From the NCBI RefSeq assembly GCF_017916515.1, contig NZ_JAFMTA010000001.1, forward strand, positions 2,717,127 to 2,781,126: a stretch of 64,000 nucleotides of DNA, given 5' to 3'. The DNA comes from Naasia sp. SYSU D00948. Its GTDB lineage: Bacteria > Actinomycetota > Actinomycetes > Actinomycetales > Microbacteriaceae. A program made the position numbers and the translations under genes. Position 1 is the stretch's first letter; every line of letters begins with the position of its first letter. Below the pieces are notes generated by a model that searched no databases, was not told where the DNA came from, and was given only the letters and a program-made list of their open reading frames with translations. This document shows, piece after piece, positions 36,763-45,780 of this stretch.

Positions 36763-36824
36763 ATCGCCCTCTCTGCTCCTGACATAGGCTCGGACTCCCA
36801 GCCACCGGGAGGAGAGAGGGCGAT
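36763..36824. promoter_or_regulatory. 12-bp inverted repeat around the kinase promoter
   Basis: ATCGCCCTCTCT (36763-36774) and AGAGAGGGCGAT (36813-36824) are perfect inverted repeats. Between them lies TAGGCT (36785-36790), and the right arm overlaps the Shine-Dalgarno of the kinase gene. The left arm covers the expected -35 region, so a dimeric regulator could bind both sides. Confidence 0.45.
36785..36790 (+). promoter_or_regulatory. -10-like box TAGGCT of the Ser/Thr kinase gene
   Basis: TAGGCT lies 37 nt before the GTG at 36828, leaving room for the GGGAGGAGAG Shine-Dalgarno (36807-36816). Confidence 0.45.
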
Positions 36825-36827
36825 TCG

Positions 36828-38873
36828 GTGAGTGCACCGCAGGCTCTCCTCGGCGGGCGCTACCGGCTCGTGCGCCGCATCGCGGCGGGCGGGATGGGCA
36901 TCGTCTGGGAGGGCTGGGACGAGGTCCTCGAGCGGCCGGTCGCCGTCAAGCAGCTGCGGACCGAGGTCGGCGTCAGCGAGGCGGAAGCCGAGCTCGCGAA
37001 GAACCGCGCCATGCGCGAGGCGCGCATCACCGCGCGACTGCACCACCCGCACGCCGTGCCGGTCTTCGACGCGGTCAAGCACGAGGGTCAGCCGTGCCTG
37101 ATCATGCAGTACCTCCCGTCCACGACGCTCGCCGCCGTGCTCCGGGAGCGAGGACCGCTGCCTCCGGCGGAGGCGGCCCGCATCGGGGCGCAGATCGCCT
37201 CCGCTCTCGCCGCGGCGCACAAGCTCGGGATCGTGCACCGCGACGTGAAGCCCGGCAACATCCTCCTCACCGAGGACGGGAACGCGCTGATCAGCGACTT
37301 CGGCATCTCGCACGCGCTCGGTGATGCCACCCTCACCTCCACGGGCCTGGTGCACGGCACCCCCGCCTACCTGGCGCCCGAGGTCGCCCGCGGCGCGACC
37401 TCCGGTTTCCCGTCCGACGTGTTCTCCCTCGGGTCGACCCTCTACGCCGCGACCGAGGGGGCGCCGCCCTTCGGACTGGACTCCAACTCGATCGCGCTCC
37501 TGCACAAGGTGGCGGCCGGGCGCTTTCCGCCGCCCGTCCGCAGCGGGGCGCTCACGCCGATCCTGCTCGAGATGCTGGACTCGGATCCGGAGTCGCGGCC
37601 GTCGATGGGCGACGTCGCCGCCCGGCTGGAGACGCTGGCACAGGCGGCGCGCGCCGATGAGCGCGCCGGCACCGTGACCATGCCGCTGCCTCCGCCGGTG
37701 CTGCCCCCGCCGCCCACGTCGAGCGCGGGCGAGGAGGATCCGCCCTCGTCCACCGGGGAGCCCGCCTCCGAGGAGCCGGAGGAGGCCGTTCCGCACGACG
37801 ACCTCACCCTGATCGCGCGGCCGGACGAGGACGGCGAGGGAGCAGCGGCCGGCGACGGCGGCTCCGGCGATGTCGGCTCCTTCGACGACGGCTCCTTCGA
37901 CGACGGGGCCGCCGGTCGCGCCGAGGAGACCGTGCCGGGGTCGGGCGAGGAGGGACCGGCCGAGGAGCAGGGGACCGGCGAGCAGGCCCCGCCGCCCGAT
38001 GCCGGCACGCCCGTTCCCGAGAGCGCGACGAGGGACGCCGAGGGGGAGGCGACGCCCACCCCGGCGCAGGCCGCCGTGCCCTCCGCGGCGCCGCAGCCGA
38101 CCCCTCCGCCAGGCCCTCGGACGGTGGAACCGCTGCCGTGGTTCGTGGCCGATGCGCATCAGCGGCCCTCGGCTCCTGCGCCGAGAGGACGCGCCGCCGA
38201 TCAAGAGGCCGGTGAACGACCCGGCACGCCGGCGCCCGTCGCCCATGCCGGCGGCCGCGAGCGGGGCCGCCGCCTCGCCGCGATCCTGACCGTCGCCATC
38301 GTGGCCGCGGTCGCGCTCCTGGGCGGCAGCCTGCTGATCGGGCGGCTGGCCGAGCGCGACCTCGTCGGGGACTCCCGCCCGAGCGCCACCGCGACGCCTC
38401 GGGAGAGTCCGTCCGCCTCCGCCCAGCCCTCGGTCACGCCGTCCGCGACGCCCTCCGCAGCGGCGCCCACCGAGGACCCGGAGGCGACCCCCGTTCCGCC
38501 GGCGGCGACGACACCCGCTCCCGAACCGCAGCCCCCGCCGGCCGCCACGCGCGAGGAGCAGCTCGCGCAAGCGGTCACGTCCTACTACGCCCTCATGCCG
38601 GACAACACGGACGCGGCCTGGCCGCTGATGACCGCGGACTACCAGACCAACCATGCGGGCGGCAGGGCCGCCTACCAGCGCTTCTGGGACGCGGTGTCGG
38701 AGGTGTCCGTGAGCGGCGTCCGCGGCATCGCGCCCGATCAGGTGGAGGCTGTCGTGACCTACGTCTACACCGACGGCAGCGTCGTCGACGAGCTCACCGC
38801 GTACCGGCTCGTGGACGAGGGCGGCACGCTCAAGATCGCCGCGACGACCGTGCTCAGCAGCGTCCGCCGGTAG
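36828..38873 (+). CDS. Membrane Ser/Thr protein kinase with extracellular NTF2-like domain
   Basis: A 681-residue Hanks-type kinase. The kinase domain (about 11-275) has the Gly loop AAGGMGIV, Lys41 (VAVKQL), HRDVKPGN (Asp139), DFG (Asp157) and GTPAYLAPE. A long acidic, Pro/Ala-rich linker (about 285-470) leads to one membrane segment (about 482-503), a Pro/Ser/Thr-rich outer stretch, and a C-terminal domain of about 105 residues (SYYALMPDNTDAAWPLMTADYQ...) resembling NTF2/SnoaL-like sensors. There are no PASTA repeats, so it is not PknB. It sits between tpiA and secG; substrates are unknown. Confidence 0.9.
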   Translation: MSAPQALLGGRYRLVRRIAAGGMGIVWEGWDEVLERPVAVKQLRTEVGVSEAEAELAKNRAMREARITARLHHPHAVPVFDAVKHEGQPCLIMQYLPSTTLAAVLRERGPLPPAEAARIGAQIASALAAAHKLGIVHRDVKPGNILLTEDGNALISDFGISHALGDATLTSTGLVHGTPAYLAPEVARGATSGFPSDVFSLGSTLYAATEGAPPFGLDSNSIALLHKVAAGRFPPPVRSGALTPILLEMLDSDPESRPSMGDVAARLETLAQAARADERAGTVTMPLPPPVLPPPPTSSAGEEDPPSSTGEPASEEPEEAVPHDDLTLIARPDEDGEGAAAGDGGSGDVGSFDDGSFDDGAAGRAEETVPGSGEEGPAEEQGTGEQAPPPDAGTPVPESATRDAEGEATPTPAQAAVPSAAPQPTPPPGPRTVEPLPWFVADAHQRPSAPAPRGRAADQEAGERPGTPAPVAHAGGRERGRRLAAILTVAIVAAVALLGGSLLIGRLAERDLVGDSRPSATATPRESPSASAQPSVTPSATPSAAAPTEDPEATPVPPAATTPAPEPQPPPAATREEQLAQAVTSYYALMPDNTDAAWPLMTADYQTNHAGGRAAYQRFWDAVSEVSVSGVRGIAPDQVEAVVTYVYTDGSVVDELTAYRLVDEGGTLKIAATTVLSSVRR

Positions 38874-38904
38874 GCGCAATAGGGCTCGGATCAGGTGCGG
38901 CGAC

Positions 38905-38932
38905 CTGGCACGGCGGGCCGACCGCCTATACT
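38905..38932 (+). promoter_or_regulatory. Promoter of secG
   Basis: CTGGCA (38905-38910), 16-nt spacer, TATACT (38927-38932). It provides secG with its own transcription start after the kinase gene. Confidence 0.5.
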
Positions 38933-38974
38933 CTGTTCAGTCCGGCGGTGCCGGTTCCCGACGAAAGGCAATGC

Positions 38975-39226
38975 GTGGAGATCCTCGCGGTCGTGCTCCA
39001 GGTGGTGCTCGGCATCACCAGCCTGCTGCTGACCATGCTCATCCTGCTGCACCGCGGACGCGGTGGCGGCCTCTCCGACATGTTCGGCGGCGGCGTGACG
39101 TCCAACCTCGGCGCGTCCGGAGTGGCGGAGCGGAACCTCAACAGGATCACGGTCATACTCGGCCTGGTCTGGGTGGCCTGCATCGTCGTGCTCGGCCTCA
39201 TCACCCGATTCGACGTCGCCGCCTGA
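38975..39226 (+). CDS. secG: Preprotein translocase subunit SecG
   Basis: Small membrane subunit of SecYEG, 83 residues. Two membrane segments (about 3-24 and 54-75) flank the conserved cytoplasmic loop LLHRGRGGGLSDMFGGG. GTG 38975 (MEILAVVLQVVLG) is preferred over an in-frame upstream start because an AAAGG Shine-Dalgarno lies 7 nt before it. Typically the last gene of the gap-pgk-tpiA-secG cluster; rbpA follows after 28 nt. Confidence 0.93.
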   Translation: MEILAVVLQVVLGITSLLLTMLILLHRGRGGGLSDMFGGGVTSNLGASGVAERNLNRITVILGLVWVACIVVLGLITRFDVAA

Positions 39227-39254
39227 CGGCGGATCACACACCCGAGGGGGAGAA

Positions 39255-39623
39255 ATGGCATCAGGAGGCAGCGCTATCCGCGGCTCCCGCGTCGGCGCGG
39301 GACCAATGGGCGAACAGGACCACGGCTTCCACGCGGAGCGCGTGGCCGTGTCCTACTGGGACGCGCTCGGCAACGAGACGGTCCGCTACTTCGCCGCGAA
39401 CCTGCCGGCGGACGAGATCCCGGACGTGATCGACTCGCCGTCGAGCGGTCTGCCCGCGGGACGCGACAAGGACAACCCGCCGGCCGTGCAGAAGACCGAG
39501 CCGTACAAGACGCACCTGGCTTACGTGAAGGAGCGCCGCACGGAGGAGGAGGCGCAGCAGCTGCTCGACGAGGCGCTGACGCAGCTCCGCATCCGCCGCG
39601 GCAAGATCCCCGCCCAGGACTAG
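39255..39623 (+). CDS. rbpA: RNA polymerase-binding protein RbpA
   Basis: Actinobacterial transcription factor that binds the housekeeping sigma factor and stabilises open complexes. The 122 residues begin ASGGSAIRGSRVGAGPMGE (promoter-contacting basic segment) and contain EPYKTHLAYVKERRTEEEA, the sigma-interaction domain. The zinc-coordinating cysteines of the Streptomyces protein are missing: the sequence reads YWDALGNE, and there is no Cys in the whole protein. Strong GAGGGGGAGA Shine-Dalgarno before the ATG. Confidence 0.95.
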   Translation: MASGGSAIRGSRVGAGPMGEQDHGFHAERVAVSYWDALGNETVRYFAANLPADEIPDVIDSPSSGLPAGRDKDNPPAVQKTEPYKTHLAYVKERRTEEEAQQLLDEALTQLRIRRGKIPAQD

Positions 39624-39633
39624 GTGCACGAAG

Positions 39634-39665
39634 AAGGCCCCCGACCATCCGGTCGGGGGCCTTTT
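39634..39665. terminator. Bidirectional rho-independent terminator between rbpA and pgl
   Basis: A perfect 13-bp stem (39634-39646 with 39651-39663), 4-nt loop and flanking A/T runs (AAGAAGG...CCTTTT). It serves the convergent rbpA and pgl transcripts. Confidence 0.92.
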
Positions 39666-39695
39666 CGCATGCGCCGCTGTACGGGGCGGGCGGGT

Positions 39696-40466
39696 CTAGT
39701 AGGTGCTGGCGATGAGGGAGGCGGGGACGTCCGCCGCCGCCTTCTTGTCCACGAAGAAGACGGTGCGCTTGCGGCCCTGCACGCCGGCGACGGGGACCTC
39801 CTTGGCGGATGCTCCGGCGAGGGCGAGGCCGAGCGCGGGCGCCTTGTCCGCACCTGCCAGGACGAGCCAGATCCGGTCGGACGTGTTGATGGCCGGCAGC
39901 GTGAGACTCAGCCGGTCGGCGGGCGGCTTCGGCGCGTTCCGGACCGCGACCACCGTCTTGTCCGCGTTGCGGTCGCCGTCCCGGTTCGGGAAGAGCGAGG
40001 CGATGTGCCCGTCGGGACCGACGCCGAGGAACGTGATGTCGAACCTCGGCAGGTTCCTGCCCTCCGGCGCGGCGAGCACGAGCTGGTCGGCGTACGCTGC
40101 CGCCGCCTCGTCGATGTCGGAGATCTCGTCGCTGGCGGGGAACGGGTGGATGTTGGACGCCGGCGTCGGCAGCGCGTCGAGGAGGGCCTCCCTCGCCTGG
40201 ACCGCGTTGCGCTCGGGGTCGTTCGCCGGGAGGAACCGCTCGTCGCCCCACCAGAAGTGGACGCGCAGCCAGTCGACGGTGTCCCGGGCGGGGGAGTCGC
40301 GGATCGCGCGGAGGGTCGCGCCGCCCACACCGCCACCGGTCAGCACGACGTGCGCCTCCTCGTTCTCAGAGAGGAGGTCCAGCATCTTGGTGATGAAGCG
40401 CGCGGCTACCGACGCCACCAATGCGTCGGTGTCGGGATGCACGATCACCCGGCGTTCGTTGGTCAC
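39696..40466 (-). CDS. pgl: 6-phosphogluconolactonase
   Basis: Hydrolyses 6-phosphogluconolactone in the oxidative pentose phosphate pathway. The 256 residues match the DevB/SOL family: VVLTGGGVGG, WWGDERFLP, and FLGVGPDGHIASLFPN with the active-site His. GTG start overlapping the opcA stop by 4 nt (40463-40466). Last gene of the tkt-tal-pgi-zwf-opcA-pgl operon; a terminator follows. Confidence 0.96.
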   Translation of the reverse strand: MTNERRVIVHPDTDALVASVAARFITKMLDLLSENEEAHVVLTGGGVGGATLRAIRDSPARDTVDWLRVHFWWGDERFLPANDPERNAVQAREALLDALPTPASNIHPFPASDEISDIDEAAAAYADQLVLAAPEGRNLPRFDITFLGVGPDGHIASLFPNRDGDRNADKTVVAVRNAPKPPADRLSLTLPAINTSDRIWLVLAGADKAPALGLALAGASAKEVPVAGVQGRKRTVFFVDKKAAADVPASLIASTY

Positions 40467-41440
40467 CTTCGGCCACCTTTCACGGGTTCCGCCACACTAG
40501 CATTCGCGGAAACCGGCTCGTGGAGCCTCGGCAGACCATGGGTGATCACCTCGCCGTAGAGGTCGTCGGTGCCCAGGAAGCGGAGCTCCTCGGCCAGGCA
40601 GTCGCGGAGATTGCGACGGGGGAGGGAGATGTCGTGCGTCGGCTTCCCGGGCTGCGTCAGCGTCGCGACGCTGCCCTGGGGACGGTCGAGCTCGATGATG
40701 CCCGACCGGCGCACGAGCCGTACGGCGTGGATGCCGCTGCCGTGGTCGGACACCTCGTGGCTCACGGGCGCGTCCAGCTGCAGGCCCAGCCAGGCGGCCA
40801 GGAGGCCGGTCGAGGGGGAGTCGTCCGCGCCGTAGACCTCGGCGCCGATGACCGGCTCGTACGGCGGCTGGTCGAGGACCGCGGCGAGCTGTGCACGCCA
40901 GAGCGTGAGGCGCGTCCAGGCGAAGTCGGTGTCACCCGGGGAGTACGAGTGCGAGAGGTGATCGAGGAAGCGCAGCGGGTCCGGCTGCGACGACGCGTCG
41001 GTGATGCGCCGGGTCGCGATGCGCCCGATGGGGGACTGCGAGACGACGTCCGGGGCGCGGCCCGGCCACCAGGCGACGACGGGCGCGTCCGGCAGCAGGA
41101 GCCCCGTCACGAGGGTCTCCTCGTTGCTCGCCGCGGCGCCGTAGGCGCGCAGCATGACGACCTCGCTCGCGCCGGCGTCGCCGCCGACCCGGATCTGGCC
41201 GTCCACGCGGGGCGGGACGTCGGACCGGGAGTCCTCGTCGTGCGAGACGACGATGACCCGCATGGGGTGCTCGCGCGAGGCCTCGTTGGCGGCCTCGATC
41301 GCCTCCTCCTCGTGGCCGATCTCGGCCGCGATGACGAGCGTCAGCACCCGGCCGAGGGCGATGACGCCGCCCTCCTCGCGGATTTTGACGAGGGCCTTGG
41401 AGACCCCGGCCGTCGTGGTGTTGGGCAGGTCGACGATCAC
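40463..41440 (-). CDS. opcA: OpcA, glucose-6-phosphate dehydrogenase assembly protein
   Basis: A 325-residue protein needed for G6PDH oligomerisation or activity in cyanobacteria and actinobacteria. It begins MIVDLPNTTTAGVSKALVKIREEGG and has AYGAAASNEETLVTGLLLPDAPVVAWWPG, both typical. No catalytic motifs. The frame stays open far upstream through zwf, but GTG 41440 gives the family N-terminus and overlaps the zwf stop as GTGA, so it is translationally coupled to its partner enzyme. Confidence 0.95.
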   Translation of the reverse strand: MIVDLPNTTTAGVSKALVKIREEGGVIALGRVLTLVIAAEIGHEEEAIEAANEASREHPMRVIVVSHDEDSRSDVPPRVDGQIRVGGDAGASEVVMLRAYGAAASNEETLVTGLLLPDAPVVAWWPGRAPDVVSQSPIGRIATRRITDASSQPDPLRFLDHLSHSYSPGDTDFAWTRLTLWRAQLAAVLDQPPYEPVIGAEVYGADDSPSTGLLAAWLGLQLDAPVSHEVSDHGSGIHAVRLVRRSGIIELDRPQGSVATLTQPGKPTHDISLPRRNLRDCLAEELRFLGTDDLYGEVITHGLPRLHEPVSANASVAEPVKGGRR

Positions 41441-42975
41441 GGGCGCCTCCAGGTGCGGCCGTCGCGGGCCATGAGGGCGTCGGCGGACGACGGGCCCCAG
41501 GTCCCCGGGTAGTACTGTTCGGGCTGGCCCTGCATGGACCAGAACTCCTCGATCGGATCGAGGATCATCCAGGAGAGCTCCACCTCGCGGTGGCGCGGGA
41601 AGAGCGGCGGCTCGCCGAGGAGCACGTCGAGGATCAGGCGCTCGTAGGCCTCCGGGCTCGCCTCCGTGAAGGCGTGCCCGTAGCCGAAGTCCATGGTGAC
41701 GTCGCGCACCTGCATGCCGGCGCCCGGGACTTTCGAGCCGGACCGGATCGTCACGCCCTCGTCGGGCTGGACCCGGATCACGATCGCGTTCTGCCCGAGC
41801 ATCGTGGTCTGCGCCTCGGCGAACAGGTACTGCGGTGCGCGCTTGAACACGACCGCGATCTCGGTCACCCTCCGCCCGAGCCGCTTGCCGGCCCGGAGGT
41901 AGAAGGGCACCCCGGACCAGCGGCGGGTGTCGATGTCGAGGCGCATCGCGGCGTAGGTCTCGGTCAGGGAGTTGGGGTTCATCCCCTCCTCCTCGAGGAA
42001 GCCGGTCACCTTCTGACCGCCCTGCCAGCCCCCGGAGTACTGGCCGCGCGCCGTGGAGTGCGCCAGGTCCTTCGGGAGGCGGACGGCGGAGAGGACCTTC
42101 TCCTTCTCGATGCGCAGGTCGCGCGCGTCGAACGAGACGGGCTCCTCCATGGCCGTCAGCGCGAGCAGCTGCAGCAGGTGGTTCTGGATGACGTCCCGCG
42201 CCGCGCCGATGCCGTCGTAGTAGCCCGCACGGCCGCCGACGCCGATGTCCTCGGCCATCGTGATCTGGACGTGGTCGACGAAGTTCGCGTTCCAGATGGG
42301 CTCGTAGAGCTGGTTCGCGAAGCGCAGCGCGAGGATGTTCTGGACCGTCTCCTTGCCGAGGTAGTGGTCGATCCGGAACACGGAGTCGGGCGGGAAGACC
42401 GACTCGACGACGTCGTTCAGCTCGCGGGCCGTCTTCAGGTCGCTGCCGAACGGCTTCTCGATGACGACGCGCCGCCACTCGCCCTCCTTGGGCTGCGCGA
42501 GCCCGGAGCGGCGGAGCTGCTCCGTGACCTGCGGGAACGCCTTCGGCGGGATCGACAGGTAGAACGCGTGGTTGCCCATCGTCCCGCGCTCGGCGTCCAG
42601 CTCGTGGATGGTGCGCTTGAGCTCGTCGAACGCCGCGTCGTCGTCGAAGGTCCCGGAGACGAACCGGACCCCCGCCTTCAGCTGCGTCCACACGTCCTCC
42701 TCGAAGGGCGTGCGCGAGTACTGCTTGACGGCTTCGTAGACGACCTTCTCGAAGTCCTGGTCCTCCCAGTCGCGGCGCGCGAAGCCGACCAGGGCGAACC
42801 CCGGCGGCAGCAGTCCGCGATTGGCGAGGTCGTAGACCGCCGGCATCAGCTTCTTGCGGGAGAGGTCTCCGGTCACGCCGAAGATGATCAGGCCGCTGGG
42901 CCCCGCGATGCGGTTGAGGCGGCGATCAGAGGCGAGACGGAGGGGGTTGTAGTCCGGTGTGATGGCGACCGGCAT
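41437..42975 (-). CDS. zwf: Glucose-6-phosphate 1-dehydrogenase
   Basis: Oxidises glucose 6-phosphate with NADP, first step of the oxidative pentose phosphate pathway. The 512 residues have the coenzyme motif IFGVTGDLSRKKL, VIEKPFGSDL and the active-site signature RIDHYLGKE (about residue 199). Both flanks confirm the role: pgi 31 nt upstream and opcA overlapping at the end. ATG start with a CTAGGAGT Shine-Dalgarno. Confidence 0.98.
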   Translation of the reverse strand: MPVAITPDYNPLRLASDRRLNRIAGPSGLIIFGVTGDLSRKKLMPAVYDLANRGLLPPGFALVGFARRDWEDQDFEKVVYEAVKQYSRTPFEEDVWTQLKAGVRFVSGTFDDDAAFDELKRTIHELDAERGTMGNHAFYLSIPPKAFPQVTEQLRRSGLAQPKEGEWRRVVIEKPFGSDLKTARELNDVVESVFPPDSVFRIDHYLGKETVQNILALRFANQLYEPIWNANFVDHVQITMAEDIGVGGRAGYYDGIGAARDVIQNHLLQLLALTAMEEPVSFDARDLRIEKEKVLSAVRLPKDLAHSTARGQYSGGWQGGQKVTGFLEEEGMNPNSLTETYAAMRLDIDTRRWSGVPFYLRAGKRLGRRVTEIAVVFKRAPQYLFAEAQTTMLGQNAIVIRVQPDEGVTIRSGSKVPGAGMQVRDVTMDFGYGHAFTEASPEAYERLILDVLLGEPPLFPRHREVELSWMILDPIEEFWSMQGQPEQYYPGTWGPSSADALMARDGRTWRRP

Positions 42976-43006
42976 GCACGACTCCTAGCGTGGACGGGCG
43001 AGCCCG

Positions 43007-44620
43007 TCAGGTTCGAGGACTGAGTGCGTCGAACAGCGCCGTCGTTGCCGCGTCGGACGTGAGGTTGAGGCGCAGCACCGGACGCCCGTGCTCGGCGAGC
43101 ACGGTGGCGTCTCCGGCGGCCTGCGCCTGGATGAGCTGACCGAACGTGAACGGGCGGTCCGGGATCTCGAGGTCCTGCTCCGGGTCGGCGGTGATCTGCA
43201 GGAACACGCCGACGGCGGGGCCGCCCTTGTGGTACTGGCCCGTCGAGTGCAGGAACCGCGGTCCCCAGCCGAAGGTGACCGGACGGTGCACCTCGGCGGC
43301 GATCAGGTTCCGGGTCTCCTCGAGCCGGGGCAGCGCCAGCCGGTTCACGTAGGCCTGGATCGACAGGTAGCCGTCCGGGCCGACCTTCGAGAACAGCGAC
43401 TCGAGCGCGCTCCGCAGGTCGCCGACGCCGGAGACGACGTCGTCGGTCCCGCGGACCTCGATGCCGCCCTCGCTGAACGCGGGAGCGGTCGGCTCCGGCC
43501 GGGCCTCGAGGAGGCCGCGCGCCGCGACCTTGGCGGACTCGACGTCCGGCTGGTCGAAGGGGTTGATCCCGAGCAGGCGGCCGGCGACGGCGATGGCGTA
43601 CTCCCACACGAGCAGGAGCTCGCCGAGCGTTCCGCTCATCACGACCTCGCCGCGTCCGACCTCCTCGGAGTGCCGGCTGAGCGTCGCATCGCCCACGAGG
43701 CGCACGATCAGGAGGTCCTCCGGACGGTCGCTGAGCTCGGGGGAGTCGGGGTCGAGGACGACCGGGAGGAGGCCCTTGCCCTCCTTGCCCGTCGACTCGG
43801 CGACGAGCTGCTCGGCCCAGTCGGCGAAGCCGACGATGTGCGTGCCGTCCGCGACGATGCCCGTCTTGTCCTTCAGCGGGCTGGTGCCGGCGAGAGCGGC
43901 GCCCAGGACGAGACCGGGATTGTCCTCCTGGTCGACCGCGAGGTACACCAACTCCGATTCGGCCTCGTCGAGCAGCTCGGCGATGTCGGCGCCCGCGAGT
44001 CCCGAGGGCACGAGGCCGAACGCGGTCAGCGCCGAGAAGCGTCCGCCCACGTTGGGGTCCGCGTTGAAGACGCGGTAGCCGGCGTCCCGGGCGGACCGGT
44101 CCAGCGGCGAGCCGGGGTCGGTCACGACGATGATCCGCTCACGCGGGTCGATGCCGGCATCGCTGAACGCCTTCTCGTAGGCGCGGCGCTGGCTGTCGGT
44201 CTCCACCGTCGATCCCGACTTGGACGACACGACGAGCGCGCTGCGCTCGAGCCGATCGTTCAGGGCGGCGAGCACCTGACCCGGGTCGGTCGAGTCGAGG
44301 ACGGTCAGCGGCACGCCGGACGTGCGTGTGATGACCTCGGGCGCGAGCGACGAGCCGCCCATCCCGCCGAGCACGATGTGGTCGACGCCCTTCGCCCGCA
44401 GCTCCTCCCGGACCGCGACGATCTCGGCGACGAGAGGCCGCGAGACGGCCACGGCCTCGGTCCAGCCGAGCCGCTTGGACGCCTCCTCGATCGCGGCCTC
44501 GCCCCAGAGGTCCGGGTCCTGACCGGTGATCCCGGACGCCACCCTGTCGGCGACGAGCTGGGGCACGACCCGCTCGATCGCCTCCCGGGCGGCGCCGCCC
44601 GCCAGGATCCGGACGCTCAC
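43007..44620 (-). CDS. pgi: Glucose-6-phosphate isomerase
   Basis: Interconverts glucose 6-phosphate and fructose 6-phosphate. The 537-residue protein has two SIS-type sugar-binding subdomains: [28 protein letters not shown] and [19 protein letters not shown]. The fit to this shorter actinobacterial Pgi subfamily is good, though it lacks the textbook PGI signature near the C-terminus that I could recognise. GTG 44620 overlaps the tal stop (GTGA), and the frame is open further upstream only as an accident of the overlap. Confidence 0.92.
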   Translation of the reverse strand: MSVRILAGGAAREAIERVVPQLVADRVASGITGQDPDLWGEAAIEEASKRLGWTEAVAVSRPLVAEIVAVREELRAKGVDHIVLGGMGGSSLAPEVITRTSGVPLTVLDSTDPGQVLAALNDRLERSALVVSSKSGSTVETDSQRRAYEKAFSDAGIDPRERIIVVTDPGSPLDRSARDAGYRVFNADPNVGGRFSALTAFGLVPSGLAGADIAELLDEAESELVYLAVDQEDNPGLVLGAALAGTSPLKDKTGIVADGTHIVGFADWAEQLVAESTGKEGKGLLPVVLDPDSPELSDRPEDLLIVRLVGDATLSRHSEEVGRGEVVMSGTLGELLLVWEYAIAVAGRLLGINPFDQPDVESAKVAARGLLEARPEPTAPAFSEGGIEVRGTDDVVSGVGDLRSALESLFSKVGPDGYLSIQAYVNRLALPRLEETRNLIAAEVHRPVTFGWGPRFLHSTGQYHKGGPAVGVFLQITADPEQDLEIPDRPFTFGQLIQAQAAGDATVLAEHGRPVLRLNLTSDAATTALFDALSPRT

Positions 44621-45744
44621 TTGGCGCCCTCGAGCGCGCTCGTCACCGTCTGGACGAGCTCGTCCCAGGACACATTGAACTTGTCGACGCCCTCGCGCTC
44701 GAGGAGCTCGGTGACCTCGTCGAAGTCGATGCCGAGGCCGTCGAGCGCGCTGAGCACCCGCTGGGCCTCGTCGTACGAGCCCGTCACGGTGTCGCCCGTG
44801 ATGTTGCCGTGGTCGAACGTCGCGTCGAGCGTCTTGCCCGGCATCGTGTTCACGACCCCGTGGGTCACGAGCTGCTCCACGTAGAGCGTGTCGGGCAGGT
44901 CGGGGGACTTCACGCCGGTCGACGCCCACAGCGGGCGCTGGCGGTTGGCGCCGCGCTCCTGCAGGCCGATCGCCCGCTCCGTGCCGAACTGCTCGGTGAA
45001 CAGCTTGAAGGCGAGCTGGGCGTTCGCGATGCCCGCCTTGCTCTTCAGCGCCTTCGCCTCGTCCGAGCCGAGGGCGTCGAGCCGCTTGTCGACCTCGGTG
45101 TCCACGCGGGACACGAAGAACGAGGCGACCGAGTGGATCGTCGACAGGTCGATGCCCGCCTTCTCGGCCTGCTCGAGGCCGGTCAGGTAGGCGTCGATGA
45201 CCTCGGCGTAGCGCTGGAGGCTGAAGATCAGCGTGACGTTCACGCTGATCCCCGCAGCGATCGCCGCGGTGATCGCGGGGAGCCCGGCCTTGGTGGCGGG
45301 GATCTTGATCATGACGTTGGGCCGGTCGACCTTGGCCCAGAGCGCCTTGGCCTCCTGGATGGTGCCCTCGGTGTCGTGCGCCTTGCCGGGCTCGACCTCG
45401 ATCGAGACCCGGCCGTCGTAGCCCTGGGTCGAGTCGTAGATCGGGCGGAACACGTCCGCCGCGCGCTGCACGTCGGCCGTCGTGATCTCGAAGATCGCCT
45501 TCGCGACGTCGGCGCCCGAGGCGGCGAGCTCGCGCACCTGCTCGTCGTACGCCTCACCCTTGGCGAGGGCGGAGGCGAAGATCGTCGGGTTGGTGGTCAC
45601 GCCGACCACGTTCTTGTCGGCGATCAGCCGGTCGAGCGCGCCGGAGTTCAGCAGCTCGCGCGACAGGTCGTCGAGCCAGATGCTCACGCCCGCGGCGGAG
45701 AGGGCGGCAGTGGGGGTGGTCGTGGCGGATGCCGTGTCGGTCAT
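44617..45744 (-). CDS. tal: Transaldolase
   Basis: Transfers a dihydroxyacetone unit between sugar phosphates in the non-oxidative pentose phosphate pathway. The 375 residues include [13 protein letters not shown], the Schiff-base lysine in [12 protein letters not shown] (about residue 143) and [14 protein letters not shown]. The ATG has a GAGGGAAC Shine-Dalgarno. It lies 36 nt after tkt and overlaps pgi by 4 nt. Confidence 0.97.
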   Translation of the reverse strand: MTDTASATTTPTAALSAAGVSIWLDDLSRELLNSGALDRLIADKNVVGVTTNPTIFASALAKGEAYDEQVRELAASGADVAKAIFEITTADVQRAADVFRPIYDSTQGYDGRVSIEVEPGKAHDTEGTIQEAKALWAKVDRPNVMIKIPATKAGLPAITAAIAAGISVNVTLIFSLQRYAEVIDAYLTGLEQAEKAGIDLSTIHSVASFFVSRVDTEVDKRLDALGSDEAKALKSKAGIANAQLAFKLFTEQFGTERAIGLQERGANRQRPLWASTGVKSPDLPDTLYVEQLVTHGVVNTMPGKTLDATFDHGNITGDTVTGSYDEAQRVLSALDGLGIDFDEVTELLEREGVDKFNVSWDELVQTVTSALEGAK

Positions 45745-45780
45745 CGTTGTTCCCTCTTTCCTGATAGCTCGTGGGCCGCG

